Positions 54,382 through 63,570 are shown, numbered from the stretch's first letter. The stretch: 64,000 nucleotides of DNA from an uncultured Eubacteriales bacterium (GCA_944349855.1 CALVNS010000004.1:1-64000), one strand, 5' to 3'. Notes: generated by a model from the letters alone, not told the origin. Numbers and translations: made by a program.

Positions 54382-55712
54382 ACATCATCGAAATCATCCT
54401 GAAGAAGAAGCGCGGGGAAGCGCTCACGCGCGAGGAGATTCGATTCTTTGCGCGCGGTGCGGCGGACGGGTCCCTGCCGGACGAACAGCTGGCCGCACTG
54501 CTGATGGCCATCTGCCTGCGCGGCATGACGCCGCAGGAGACCGCCGACCTGACGATGGAGATGATGCACTCGGGCGAGGTCGTGGATCTCTCGGGCGTGG
54601 GCGGTGTGTGCGTGGACAAGCACTCCACCGGTGGCGTAGGCGACACGACGACGCTGGTGCTCACCCCGCTGGTGGCCGCCTGCGGCGCGAAGGTCGCCAA
54701 GATGTCCGGCCGCGGCCTGGGCCACACCGGGGGTACGCTGGACAAGCTGGAGAGCATCCCCGGCTGCACGGTTTCCCTTTCGCAAGAAGCGTTCGTGGCG
54801 CAGGTGCGCCGCATTGGATGTGCCGTCATCGGCCAGACGGGCGACCTCGTGCCTGCGGACAAGCGCCTCTACGCGCTGCGCGACGTGACGGGCACGGTCG
54901 ACAGCGTGCCGCTGATCGCCTCGAGCATTCTGTCCAAGAAGCTGGCCGCGGGCGCGCATGCCATCGTGCTGGACGTCAAGACCGGCAGCGGCGCGCTCAT
55001 GCAGACGCTGGAGGACAGCGTCGAGCTGGCGCAGGCGATGGTGCGCATCGGCACGCTGGCCGGGCGGCCCATCCTGGCGATGGTGACGGGCATGGATCAG
55101 CCGCTGGGCACGCACGTGGGCAACGCGCTGGAAGTCAAGGAGGCGATCGACATCCTGTCGGGCCGCGCGGACGGCAAAAGCGCGGACCTGCGGGAGGTGT
55201 CCATGCTGCTGGGCGAGCAGATGCTGCTGGCTGCGGGCGCGGCGCCCTCGCGCGATGAGGCGCGCCGACGGCTGGAGCATGCGCTTGAGAGCGGGGCAGG
55301 GCTGGAAAAGCTGCGCGAGATGATCGCCGCGCAGGGCGGCGACGCGCGCGTGTGCGACGACACGGGGCTGCTGCCGCGCGCCCGCTATATCCTGCCCGTG
55401 CCCGCCATGCGGGATGGATACGTCTGCTCGATGGACACGACGGGCATCGGTTATGTCGCACAGGGATTGGGCGCGGGGCGTGCGCGTAAGACCGACGTCA
55501 TCGACCCGGCGGTCGGGCTGGTGATGGCTGTGCGCATCGGCGAACGGCTCTGCGAGGGCGAGCCCATCGCGTACATCCATGCAAACGACGAGGCGCGCGG
55601 CCGGGCAGCCGTGGAGCGCATGCAGCAGCTGGTGCGGCTTTCCGACGCGCAGCCGCAAAGGCCGCCGCTGGTCCTGGCGGAGGTGACGCCGCAGGGCGTG
55701 CGGCGGGCTTAA
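54378..55712 (+). CDS. pdp: Pyrimidine-nucleoside phosphorylase
   Basis: 444 residues. VDKHSTGGVGDTTTL (phosphate-binding loop) and MSGRGLGHTGGTLDKLES (family signature) are intact, and the C-terminal domain ends with YIHANDE. It splits uridine or thymidine with phosphate into base and (deoxy)ribose 1-phosphate. GTG 54378 overlaps the previous stop (GTGA) with GGAGGGAGAAGC upstream. The name pdp rather than deoA is used because the sequence resembles the Firmicute enzyme. Confidence 0.94.
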   Translation: MNIIEIILKKKRGEALTREEIRFFARGAADGSLPDEQLAALLMAICLRGMTPQETADLTMEMMHSGEVVDLSGVGGVCVDKHSTGGVGDTTTLVLTPLVAACGAKVAKMSGRGLGHTGGTLDKLESIPGCTVSLSQEAFVAQVRRIGCAVIGQTGDLVPADKRLYALRDVTGTVDSVPLIASSILSKKLAAGAHAIVLDVKTGSGALMQTLEDSVELAQAMVRIGTLAGRPILAMVTGMDQPLGTHVGNALEVKEAIDILSGRADGKSADLREVSMLLGEQMLLAAGAAPSRDEARRRLEHALESGAGLEKLREMIAAQGGDARVCDDTGLLPRARYILPVPAMRDGYVCSMDTTGIGYVAQGLGAGRARKTDVIDPAVGLVMAVRIGERLCEGEPIAYIHANDEARGRAAVERMQQLVRLSDAQPQRPPLVLAEVTPQGVRRA

Positions 55713-55803
55713 GTCGCATCGTTGACATATCCGGATTCGGAGCTCCAAAACATATAACATGGATCGAGGTATTCTCTGATTCAAAGCGCAACACAGGGAA
55801 GCG

Positions 55804-56562
55804 ATGTGCAATCAAATGATCCCATACGATGAATACGGGAGCCGCGAGCATCCCACGGTACTGCTCCTGCATGGTGCGGCAGCGCTCAATACGTTTTGCT
55901 GTCAATACTGCCTTTCCTCAAAGTATCACTTGATTGTTCCACATCTGTGCGGCGCGGGCAAGCTGGCCAATAGGGCATATGATCCTGAATGGATGAAGCG
56001 CGAGTTGTTTGTGCTGATTGCGGGCCTGCACAAGGAGAAGATCGGCATCATAGGTCATTCGCTCGGCGCGCAGCTGGCCGTTATGCTCGTGTGCGAGCGT
56101 CCAGAGCGATTTTGCTTTGCGGTTTTCCTGAGCGCATGGGTGAATCCGACGGCCAAGGCGATCAGGCGATACTGCCGCTTTGCCGGATTGGCGGCGGGGA
56201 TGCTGCATTGCAAATGGCTGGTCCGCCTGCAGGGAAGGTACTGGCGCTATACAAAAGCGCAGGCTGATGACATGGCGGCGTATGCCGCGTCGATCACCCT
56301 GCAGGTCTATCGCTCGTTTTTTGAAAATACGTTGGATCTGAAAAGACTGCCCACGTATGCGACGCTCGACCTTCCGATGCTGGCCATCTGCGGGAGCGGC
56401 GAGGTCGTGGACATGAAGACTTCCTTGGCGCTTCTGGGCGAAAATGCGCACTGCCGGACCCTGATGCTGTCCCAAGCGGGCCATGACTTTCCGATGCGGA
56501 GGGCGGAGGCGCTCAACCCCATTCTGGAGGCGTTCATTGAGCGGTTTAAGGCGCCATCATGA
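55804..56562 (+). CDS. Alpha/beta hydrolase
   Basis: 252 residues. LLLHGAA (oxyanion region), nucleophile elbow GHSLGAQLA and a C-terminal His in SQAGHDFP give a Ser-His hydrolase; the acid is probably an Asp or Glu in LAICGSGEVVDM. No secretion signal. GGGAAG lies 3 nt before the ATG. The gene is clearly less G+C-rich than its neighbours and stands alone in a 91-bp/138-bp gap, so recent acquisition is possible. Substrate unknown. Confidence 0.82.
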   Translation: MCNQMIPYDEYGSREHPTVLLLHGAAALNTFCCQYCLSSKYHLIVPHLCGAGKLANRAYDPEWMKRELFVLIAGLHKEKIGIIGHSLGAQLAVMLVCERPERFCFAVFLSAWVNPTAKAIRRYCRFAGLAAGMLHCKWLVRLQGRYWRYTKAQADDMAAYAASITLQVYRSFFENTLDLKRLPTYATLDLPMLAICGSGEVVDMKTSLALLGENAHCRTLMLSQAGHDFPMRRAEALNPILEAFIERFKAPS

Positions 56563-56700
56563 CGAAGGACAGGAAAAAAGACATCCTCCAGATGCGCCGG
56601 CGACGCATCCAATCGGAATGAGAAGCAGACAAGGGGCGGCAGCGCATTTCGCTGCCGTCCCTTTGATCGTGCAATGATGCCGGCCCCGGTCCTCGGCGCC

Positions 56701-57708
56701 TCACAGCAGCGTGACGCCCGCCTCCTCGAAGACGCGATGGGTCTGCGCATCCCAGATGGAGGATTGAACCTCGCCAATGTGCGCCTTGCCCAACAACAGC
56801 ATGCATAGGCGCGACTGGCCGATGCCGCCGCCCATCGTCAGGGGCAGCTTGCCCTCCAACAGCATGCGGTGGAACGGGAGGCTGCGCCGCGCGTCGCAGC
56901 CGGCAAGCGTCAGCTGGCGGTCCAGTGTCTCGGGATCGACGCGAATGCCCATTGAGGAGACCTCGAACGCGCAGTCGAGCAGGGGATTGTAAAAGAGAAT
57001 ATCGCCGTTGAGCGACCAATCGTCGTAGTCCGGCGCGCGCCCGTCGTGCGGCTTGCCCGAGCGCAGCTTGCCGCCGATCTGAGAGAGAAACGTCGTCGGA
57101 TGTTCGCGCAGATAGGCGTTTTCGCGCTCCTTGGGCGAAAGATCGGGATACAGGTCCTCCAGCTCCTGAGAGGAGATGAACGACACCTCGCGCGAGAGGG
57201 CGGTGTGCAGGCTCGGATAGCGCCCGCGCACGATGAGCGCTGCGTCGCAGATGCAGCCGACGATGGCGTTCACGGTCGCGCGCAGCACGGACTCGGTGCG
57301 CATCTCGGCGGTGATGACCTTTTCCCAGTCCCACTGGTCGACGTAGATGGAGTGCAGGTTATCCAGCTCCTCGTCGCGGCGGATGGCGTTCATGTCGGTA
57401 TAGATGCCCTTGCCGACGTGAAAGTCGTAGCGGTACAGCGCCATGCGCTTCCACTTGGCCAGCGAGTGCACGACCTGCGCGTCGACGCCGGCGGCGGGCA
57501 CGTCGAAGGAGACGGGGCGCTCGACGCCGTTGAGGTCATCGTTGAGGCCCGTGGCGGGATCGACGAACAGCGGGGCGGATACGCGCTTGAGCGAGAGCGC
57601 GCCGGCGAGCGCATCCTGGAAGGTGCGCTTGATCAGGCTGATGGCCGCCTGCGTCTCGTAGAGCGAGAGCGTCGGGCGGTAGCCGGCCGGAATATAGCTT
57701 GCAGACAT
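56701..57708 (-). CDS. asnA: Aspartate-ammonia ligase (asparagine synthetase A)
   Basis: 335 residues, about the length of E. coli AsnA. Class II aaRS-like motifs are seen in YIPAGYRPTLSLYETQAAISLIKRTF near the N terminus, VERPVSFDV, WKRMALYRY and GGGIGQSRLCMLLLGK (ATP-binding motif 3 equivalent). It makes Asn from Asp, ammonia and ATP. ATG 57708 has AGAAGGG 5 nt upstream; in-frame codons further up lie within the promoter. Own strong promoter. Confidence 0.96.
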   Translation of the reverse strand: MSASYIPAGYRPTLSLYETQAAISLIKRTFQDALAGALSLKRVSAPLFVDPATGLNDDLNGVERPVSFDVPAAGVDAQVVHSLAKWKRMALYRYDFHVGKGIYTDMNAIRRDEELDNLHSIYVDQWDWEKVITAEMRTESVLRATVNAIVGCICDAALIVRGRYPSLHTALSREVSFISSQELEDLYPDLSPKERENAYLREHPTTFLSQIGGKLRSGKPHDGRAPDYDDWSLNGDILFYNPLLDCAFEVSSMGIRVDPETLDRQLTLAGCDARRSLPFHRMLLEGKLPLTMGGGIGQSRLCMLLLGKAHIGEVQSSIWDAQTHRVFEEAGVTLL

Positions 57709-57739
57709 GAAATCCCTTCTTTGCATGAGGATGCCTTTC

Positions 57740-57768
57740 AGTATACCCGCTTCAGGCGGTTCTGTCAA
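57740..57768 (-). promoter_or_regulatory. asnA promoter
   Basis: On the minus strand TTGACA (57768-57763), 17-bp spacer, TATACT (57745-57740). Start near 57733, leaving a short leader with no room for a riboswitch. Confidence 0.88.
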
Positions 57769-57779
57769 ATGGAGCGGGC

Positions 57780-57809
57780 AAAAAAAGAAGCGCGGCCTTA
57801 CGCCGCGCT
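57780..57809 (-). terminator. Terminator of the polA operon or of the structured RNA
   Basis: Minus strand: AGCGCGGC, loop GTAAG, GCCGCGCT (57809-57789), then a short TC and seven T's (57786-57780). It is about 180 bp beyond the stop of the binding-protein gene. Confidence 0.9.
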
Positions 57810-57810
57810 C

Positions 57811-57990
57811 CGGGGCAGAAGGAGAAGATACGCTGTTCCCTTTCGGGAAGATGTCGCGCTCTCGTCCTGTTTCCCGCACCGGCACTTTCATGTGCCTGCG
57901 GTCGCGGCGCTGTTGCCGCTTGCCCTGGGCATATGATGTCCGGACGGAGGGAACGATATGCGGCGAAACAATGAGAAAAACGGGAATTTT
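57811..57990 (-). ncRNA. Candidate structured RNA (3' UTR or separate small RNA)
   Basis: Between the binding-protein stop and the terminator, the minus strand can form three consecutive local hairpins: GCGGC/GCCGC with loop AACAGC, GGCAC/GTGCC with loop ATGAAA, and TTCCC/GGGAA closed by a GAAA tetraloop, followed by the terminator stem. No convincing ORF or ribosome site is seen on this strand. I do not recognise it as a known RNA family (SRP, 6S, T-box or c-di-GMP-I patterns were considered). A separate promoter was not identified. Confidence 0.35.
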
Positions 57991-59640
57991 TCAGTATGAC
58001 CAGGACTCTATGCCGCGCAACAGCTCCAGCTCACGGATGTCGCGCGCCTCGGTGAAGGCCTCGCGTGCAAGCAGCGCGCCCGTGCGCCAGTAGAGTGCGG
58101 CAAACGGAATGTCGTTGGAAAACTGATGCTGGATCTCGGACATCTTCGACTGGAAGGCGTCCGCCTCATAGCAGCCGGCGCGCAGATCGCGGATCAGGGT
58201 GTTCATGTCCTGGCTGTTGTAGCGGCTGAAGTTCGCGCCCGGATAGTTGACGCCCGCATTGCTCAGCAGCATGAAGCCCGGGTCGGGCACCACATCCAGA
58301 TTGTAGGCGCAAAGCGCCAGCGCGAAGTTGCCGCTGTTCAGGTTGGTCAGCACCTCCTCATAGGAGCGGATGGAGACGGATGCGTTGATGCCCACGTCCT
58401 TGAGCATCTGCGCGATCTGCTCGGCGGCGTTGCGGCGCACGTTGCTGCCCGGCTCGTCATAGACGAGAATCGGGAAGTAGAGCGCCATGCCTTCCACCGC
58501 ATTGTCGGGCTGATACCGCTTGCCGTCGGTCGCAAGCCGCCAGCCCAGGCTGTCCAGGATCGCGCGGGAGACCTCCGGGGCGTAGGTGTCCTGCGCGGCG
58601 CTTTCATCATACAGCCAGGTGCCGGACATGACCGGGCCCGTGGCGGGCGTGGCCATGTTTTGATAGACCGAGCTGATCAGCGCGTCGCGGTCGATGGCCA
58701 TGAGGATGGCCTGGCGCATCTGCACGTCCTCCAGCGAGCCGTCCTGCTTGCGGTAGCTGTGGTTCATCAGCAGGACCTCCAGCTGGCGCGTGCGGTAGTC
58801 GATCAGGTAGCTGTTGAGGCTGCCGGAGTAGCGCGTCGCGTTGAGCGAACGGGTCATGGCCACATCCACGTCGCCGGCCTCGAACGCGTCGAGCACGTCG
58901 TCGCTCTCGGCGTAGATGTTGGCGACCACATCCGTGATCTGCGGCGCGCGCCGCCACCAGGAGGTATTGGCCGTCAGGCGCAGCTGCACGCCCGGCACGT
59001 ATTCGGCGATGCGGTAGGGACCTGTGCCGGAGGGCGCCTCGGAGGCGACCTCGCTGGCGGGCAGGATGGGGAACGTCAGCGCGTACAGCGCGCCGTAGTA
59101 GGACCGGCGCAGCGTGATGGACAGCTGCAGATCATTTTCCTCCGATGCGCTCCACCCGGAAATGAAGTACAGAACGCTCTGGTACAGGCCGCGTTCCTCG
59201 GCGGGAATGTCCGTCTCCAGGTTGCTGTTCAGCCCGCTGAGCTGTTGGATGCGGTCGAGTGTGGCGCACACGTCCGCCGCTGTCAGCGGCTGGCCGTTGT
59301 GGAACGTGACCCCCGAGCGCAGCGTGATGTCCAGGCGCTTGCCATCGTTGGCGAACTCCCACTCCAGCGCGAGCTTGCCGGTCGGCTGTTCGTTGTCGTC
59401 CAACTCAAACAGCCCCTCGTATACGAGCGCGAGCACGCTCACCGGATCGCGCTCGCGCAGGGAGAGGGGATAGAGCTGCATCGCGTCGTCCGCGACGATG
59501 GCTACCGTCAGGGCGTTGTCCAGCGCGCGGACGGGCGTCAGGCCGGCGCACAGCAAAACCGCCAGCAGGGCGCAGCAGAGCTTACGCCATGGCCGACGGC
59601 TGCGGAGGGAAGTAGTACTTGCGATAGATCTCATAGGCAT
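57991..59640 (-). CDS. Orphan substrate-binding protein, SBP family 5
   Basis: 549 residues. An arginine-rich n-region (SLRSRRPWRK) and hydrophobic core CCALLAVLLCAGL end at VRA/LDN, a signal peptide. The body is SBP_bac_5: YEGLFELDDNEQPTGKLALEW, VTFHNGQPLTAADV, GTGPYRI, and QMRQAILMAIDRDALI. It resembles peptide or nickel binding proteins, yet no permease or ATPase is nearby. The start (ATG 59640 or 59634, behind AAGGGTGA) lies inside the transglycosylase gene, overlapping it by about 59 nt. It could serve a distant importer or sense a peptide. Confidence 0.85.
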   Translation of the reverse strand: MPMRSIASTTSLRSRRPWRKLCCALLAVLLCAGLTPVRALDNALTVAIVADDAMQLYPLSLRERDPVSVLALVYEGLFELDDNEQPTGKLALEWEFANDGKRLDITLRSGVTFHNGQPLTAADVCATLDRIQQLSGLNSNLETDIPAEERGLYQSVLYFISGWSASEENDLQLSITLRRSYYGALYALTFPILPASEVASEAPSGTGPYRIAEYVPGVQLRLTANTSWWRRAPQITDVVANIYAESDDVLDAFEAGDVDVAMTRSLNATRYSGSLNSYLIDYRTRQLEVLLMNHSYRKQDGSLEDVQMRQAILMAIDRDALISSVYQNMATPATGPVMSGTWLYDESAAQDTYAPEVSRAILDSLGWRLATDGKRYQPDNAVEGMALYFPILVYDEPGSNVRRNAAEQIAQMLKDVGINASVSIRSYEEVLTNLNSGNFALALCAYNLDVVPDPGFMLLSNAGVNYPGANFSRYNSQDMNTLIRDLRAGCYEADAFQSKMSEIQHQFSNDIPFAALYWRTGALLAREAFTEARDIRELELLRGIESWSY

Positions 59641-60343
59641 TCATCACCCTTTGCGCGTACGTCGATGTGCCGCCTTCCGGCACGTTTTGCAGCGTCACCC
59701 CGTCGGGGCTATACTTGGGATTGGCCAGCCAGGCGTCCACATTGCCCTGCCCGGCGTGGTAACCGCACACGACTTTGAGGATGTCGCCGTCAAAGCGCCG
59801 GCTGAGGTAACCCAGATACCATGTGCCAAAGCGCACGTTGGTCTCCGGATCGTAGAGCAGGTCAAAGGAATAGCCCTCGTCCTCGTTCAGCGATTCAGCC
59901 GCCCATTGCGCGGTCGGCTCCATCAGTTGCATCAGGCCGCGCGCGCCCAGGCGCGACTCGGCCTGCGGGTCAAAGCTCGACTCGCACAGGATGACCGCGC
60001 TGACGAGCGCGGGATCGACGCCGTTTTCGGCGGCGTAGCGGACGATGAGATCCTTAAAGTAGAGCGGATGGCTGGCCAGGTCGGTCGCCTCCTGCTCGAG
60101 CCTGCGGCGCTCGGCCTCGTGCGCGATGTACGTGCGCGTGACGAGGATGCACGAGAGCGCCAGCGCGGTGCAGGCAAGCACGGCGATGCCGGCGCGCAGC
60201 CATAGCGGCACGGCGGCAAACAGCGCGGCCTGACGGCGCACAAAGGCCGCCGGCCGGCCGGCGGCCAGCGAACGTCGCGGCGGGGCGGGGCGCGGCCTGC
60301 GCCGCCGTCTCAACGTGCCCGCAGAGGGGGATTGCTGTGTCAT
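59582..60343 (-). CDS. Membrane-anchored lytic transglycosylase (Slt-type)
   Basis: 253 residues. A cytosolic Arg/Pro-rich N terminus (RRRRRPRPAPPRRS), one transmembrane helix (about residues 49-70) and a C-terminal Slt domain outside the cell: catalytic Glu in AVILCESSFDP, GARGLMQLMEPTA, NVRFGTWYLGYLSRRFDG and GYHAGQGNVDAWL. It cleaves peptidoglycan glycan strands. ATG 60343 overlaps the coaE stop (ATGA). Such a gene after polA-coaE recurs in Clostridia. Confidence 0.93.
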   Translation of the reverse strand: MTQQSPSAGTLRRRRRPRPAPPRRSLAAGRPAAFVRRQAALFAAVPLWLRAGIAVLACTALALSCILVTRTYIAHEAERRRLEQEATDLASHPLYFKDLIVRYAAENGVDPALVSAVILCESSFDPQAESRLGARGLMQLMEPTAQWAAESLNEDEGYSFDLLYDPETNVRFGTWYLGYLSRRFDGDILKVVCGYHAGQGNVDAWLANPKYSPDGVTLQNVPEGGTSTYAQRVMNAYEIYRKYYFPPQPSAMA

Positions 60344-60972
60344 GCGAGGGGGGCTCCTTTCCTGGCATGCTCGGCCGCCAGCGCGGCGAGCGTCTTTTCC
60401 CACAGCGCGCGCACCTCCAGGCGTGTCTCTTCGACGGTGCGCATGGTGGAGATCACACGGTTGGCGCGCAATACCTTGCTGCGCAGCGACATCTGGCTGG
60501 CCACACGCGCGCGCGCCTCCTGCTCGCTCATCCCGTCGCGCACCATGATGCGGCGGATCTGCTCGGCTTCAGGCACACACACAAGCCAGGTCTCGTCGAC
60601 CTTCTGGTCCATGCCGGTCTCAAAGAGCAGAGGTACGTCCAGTACGACGGCGGGCGTGCCCGCCTCCGCCAGCCGCCGCATCTCGCTTTCGATCCGCGCG
60701 AAGACGAGCGGATGCACGATGCCCTCCAAATCGCGGCGGGCATAGCGGTCGGCGAACACGATTGCGGCGAGCTTCTTGCGGTCGAGCACATTGCCGTCAA
60801 ACACGCCGTCGCCAAAGCGCGTTCGGATGGACGGCAGCGCTTCGCCGCCCGGAGCCGTGAGCGCATGGGAGATCGCGTCGGCGTCGAGGACGGGCGCACC
60901 CAACAGGCGCAGGCAGGTGCTGACCGTCGATTTGCCGCTTCCAATGCCGCCGGTAAGGCCGATGCGGTACAT
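60340..60972 (-). CDS. coaE: Dephospho-CoA kinase
   Basis: 210 residues. P-loop GGIGSGKST (residues 8-16), DADAISH, VLDVPLLFETG and QMSLRSKVLRAN are the CoaE landmarks. It phosphorylates dephospho-CoA in the last step of CoA synthesis. AAGGAGG precedes the ATG, 54 bp after polA; the stop overlaps the transglycosylase start. Confidence 0.96.
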   Translation of the reverse strand: MYRIGLTGGIGSGKSTVSTCLRLLGAPVLDADAISHALTAPGGEALPSIRTRFGDGVFDGNVLDRKKLAAIVFADRYARRDLEGIVHPLVFARIESEMRRLAEAGTPAVVLDVPLLFETGMDQKVDETWLVCVPEAEQIRRIMVRDGMSEQEARARVASQMSLRSKVLRANRVISTMRTVEETRLEVRALWEKTLAALAAEHARKGAPLA

Positions 60973-61026
60973 ACAGGATACCTCCTTTTCTATAGACGAT
61001 CCGGACGGGAAAAAGACTGCAACGGA

Positions 61027-63570
61027 TTATTTTGCGTCAAACCAGGTCTTGCCCGCGTGCACATCGGCGACAAGTGGAACGGACAGCTGTGCCGCGCCCT
61101 CCATGCACGTCTTGAGCACCCGGGAAACCGCATCCAGCTCTTCGGGGGGCGTCTCGACGATCAATTCGTCGTGCACCTGCAGGATCAGCCGCGCGCGCAG
61201 GCCCAGCTCCGCCAGGCGCTCGTGCACGCGCACCATCGCCAGCTTGATGATGTCCGCCGCAGTACCCTGCACCGGAGTGTTCATCGCGGCGCGCTCGCCG
61301 AAGGAACGGGTGTTGTAATTGGAAGAGGAGAGCTCCGGCAGCGGTCTGCGTCGCCCGAACATCGTCGTCGAATAGCCCAGCAGCTTGCCCTTGGCCACAG
61401 CATCGTCCATGAAGCGGCGCACGCCCGGATAACGGCTGAAATAGCGCTCGATGAACGCGCCGGCTTCGCGGCGGGAGACGCCCACGTTGCGCGCGAGTCC
61501 AAAGTCGCTGATGCCGTAGACGATGCCGAAGTTGACCGCCTTGGCCGCCGAGCGCATGGCGGGGGTGACTTCATTCAACGGCACGCCGTAGACTTCGGCC
61601 GCGGTGCGTGCGTGAATGTCCTGGCCTGCGCGGAAGGCCTCGATCATGCCCTCGTCGCCCGACAGGTGCGCCAGCAGCCGCAGCTCGATCTGCGAATAGT
61701 CCGCATCGCAAAGCAGCCACCCCTCGCGCGCAGTGAACGCGCGGCGGATCTCGCGCCCCAGCGCGGTGCGCACGGGGATGTTTTGAAGGTTCGGCTCGGT
61801 GGAAGAGATGCGGCCCGTCGCCGTGGCCGTCTGGTCAAACCAGGTATGAATGCGCCCGTCGCGCCCGATGAGCTTGACCATGCCCTCGACGTACGTGCCA
61901 TTGAGCTTGGAGAGCTGACGGTAGGCGAGAATCTTGGCGATCACAGGATGCCTGTCCGAGAGCGCCTCGAGCGTCTCCGCGTCGGTGGAATAGCCGGACT
62001 TGGTCTTGCGGCCCGCGGGCAGGCCCAGGCGCTCAAAGAGCACCTCGCCCAGCTGTTTGGGGCTGGAGATGTTGAAGCCGTCGACGCCCGTGAGCGCGTA
62101 GATCTCGCCGCGAAGCCGATCCAGCTCGCGCGTATAGCCTTCGCCCAACCTGAGCAGTTCCTCGCGCGCGACGGGGAACCCCTCCCGCTCCATGGAAAAG
62201 AGCGTCTGCATGAGCGGCATTTCGATATCGCGATAGAGCGAGGCCATGCCGTCGGCCTTGAGCTGCTCCATCTGGCGCAGGTGCGCCTGACAAAGCGCGC
62301 AGGCGTCGGCCGGCGCGTCATAGGCCTTTTGCAGAGGATCGAGCAGATAGGCCTCCAGCAGCGTGTCCGCGTCGATCGCTGTACAGGGTACATCCCACTC
62401 GAATAGCTGGGTCAGCAGCCGTTTGGCGCCGTGTACCCACAGCGGGCGCGCCCCTGTCAACAGGGGAGAAAGCGCGCGCATCGCCTCGCGCGCGTCCAGA
62501 CCGTCGGTCAGCAGATCCTGCGCGAGGGGAATGCGCGCCCGCTCGCCCGTGGGGCAGGCGAGCGTCAGCTCCTGTGCAAGGCATAGCGCGACGGGACCGT
62601 CGGGCAGGGCGTCTATAAACGCACGAATGTCATCGGGAGATGCCAACGCGCGCTCCTCCTGCCAGGCGACCGTCATGGGCGCCGGGGCCGTGGCGGGCGC
62701 TGCGCCGGGCGCGAGCGCCAACAGGCGGGGGATCAGGGATTTCATTTCGTATTCTTCCAGAACGGGCGCGCCGCCGGACAGATCGCGCACGCGGCACGCC
62801 TCCCAGTCCAGCTCGATGGGCGCATCGCGGTCGATCGTGGCGAGCTTCTTGCTCATCAGCGCGCTCTCGCGTCCGTCGATCATGCGCTCGCGCAGCTTGC
62901 CCTTCAGGTCCGCCGGCGCGGCGTCCAGCGCGCGCTCGACGGTGCCGTACTGCGAAAGCAGCTTGACCGCCGTCTTTTCGCCCACGCCCGGCACGCCGGG
63001 AATGTTGTCGGAAGCGTCGCCCATCAGCCCCTTGAGGTCGGGAATCTGCGCGGGCGTGACGCCGAACGTCGCCAGCACCGTCTCCGGATCGAACTCCACC
63101 GTGTCGGAGATGCCGCGCTTGGTGTACAGCACGTGCGTTTGTTCGCTCACCAGCTGCATGGCGTCACGGTCGCCCGTCACCAGCAGCGCACGCACGCCGC
63201 GCGCCTCGCACAGACGGCTGACCGTGCCGAGCATGTCGTCCGCCTCGAACGAGGGCAGCTCCAGCTGCACGACGCCCATGGCGTCCAGCAACCGGCGCAA
63301 CATGGGGAACTGTTCGCGCAGCTCTTCGGGCGTGGGCTTGCGCCCCGCCTTGTATTCGGCAAAGTCCGCATGGCGAAACGTCGGCCCGTGCATGTCAAAG
63401 GCGACGGCCAGGTAGGATGGGCGCACCTGTGCCAGAAGCTTGAGCAGCATGCTCGCAAAGCCCATGACGGCATGGGTGTGCAGGCCGGCGCTGGTGGTCA
63501 GCGGCGGCAGCGCGTGAAACGCACGGTGCATGAGGCTGTTGCCGTCCACGACGATAAAGGTTTCCACCAC
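61027..63570 (-). CDS. polA: DNA polymerase I
   Basis: 847 residues. The N-terminal 5' nuclease (VVDGNSLMHRAF, SFEADDMLGT, TGDRDAMQLV, GLMGDASDNIPGVPGVGEKTA) and C-terminal polymerase (TATGRISSTEPNLQNIP, DADYSQIELRLLAHLSGD, AAKAVNFGIVYGIS, VHDELIVE) are complete. The middle 3'-5' exonuclease-like domain lacks the DxE metal ligands (ALCLAQELTLA where E. coli has DTET), so proofreading is probably absent, as in several Firmicute enzymes. It heads a four-gene operon. The upstream gap offers only weak promoter matches. Confidence 0.97.
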   Translation of the reverse strand: MVETFIVVDGNSLMHRAFHALPPLTTSAGLHTHAVMGFASMLLKLLAQVRPSYLAVAFDMHGPTFRHADFAEYKAGRKPTPEELREQFPMLRRLLDAMGVVQLELPSFEADDMLGTVSRLCEARGVRALLVTGDRDAMQLVSEQTHVLYTKRGISDTVEFDPETVLATFGVTPAQIPDLKGLMGDASDNIPGVPGVGEKTAVKLLSQYGTVERALDAAPADLKGKLRERMIDGRESALMSKKLATIDRDAPIELDWEACRVRDLSGGAPVLEEYEMKSLIPRLLALAPGAAPATAPAPMTVAWQEERALASPDDIRAFIDALPDGPVALCLAQELTLACPTGERARIPLAQDLLTDGLDAREAMRALSPLLTGARPLWVHGAKRLLTQLFEWDVPCTAIDADTLLEAYLLDPLQKAYDAPADACALCQAHLRQMEQLKADGMASLYRDIEMPLMQTLFSMEREGFPVAREELLRLGEGYTRELDRLRGEIYALTGVDGFNISSPKQLGEVLFERLGLPAGRKTKSGYSTDAETLEALSDRHPVIAKILAYRQLSKLNGTYVEGMVKLIGRDGRIHTWFDQTATATGRISSTEPNLQNIPVRTALGREIRRAFTAREGWLLCDADYSQIELRLLAHLSGDEGMIEAFRAGQDIHARTAAEVYGVPLNEVTPAMRSAAKAVNFGIVYGISDFGLARNVGVSRREAGAFIERYFSRYPGVRRFMDDAVAKGKLLGYSTTMFGRRRPLPELSSSNYNTRSFGERAAMNTPVQGTAADIIKLAMVRVHERLAELGLRARLILQVHDELIVETPPEELDAVSRVLKTCMEGAAQLSVPLVADVHAGKTWFDAK

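Noticed and set aside
57811-57990. Possible SRP RNA, 6S RNA, c-di-GMP-I riboswitch or T-box
   Set aside because: The conserved core sequences of these families were not found; only generic hairpins are visible, so it is listed as an unassigned structured RNA candidate.
57958-57999. Thirteen-codon plus-strand ORF (ATG CGG CGA ...) behind a good GGAGGG
   Set aside because: Very short, partly antisense to the binding-protein gene end, no downstream gene to regulate. Probably chance, though the ribosome site is strong.
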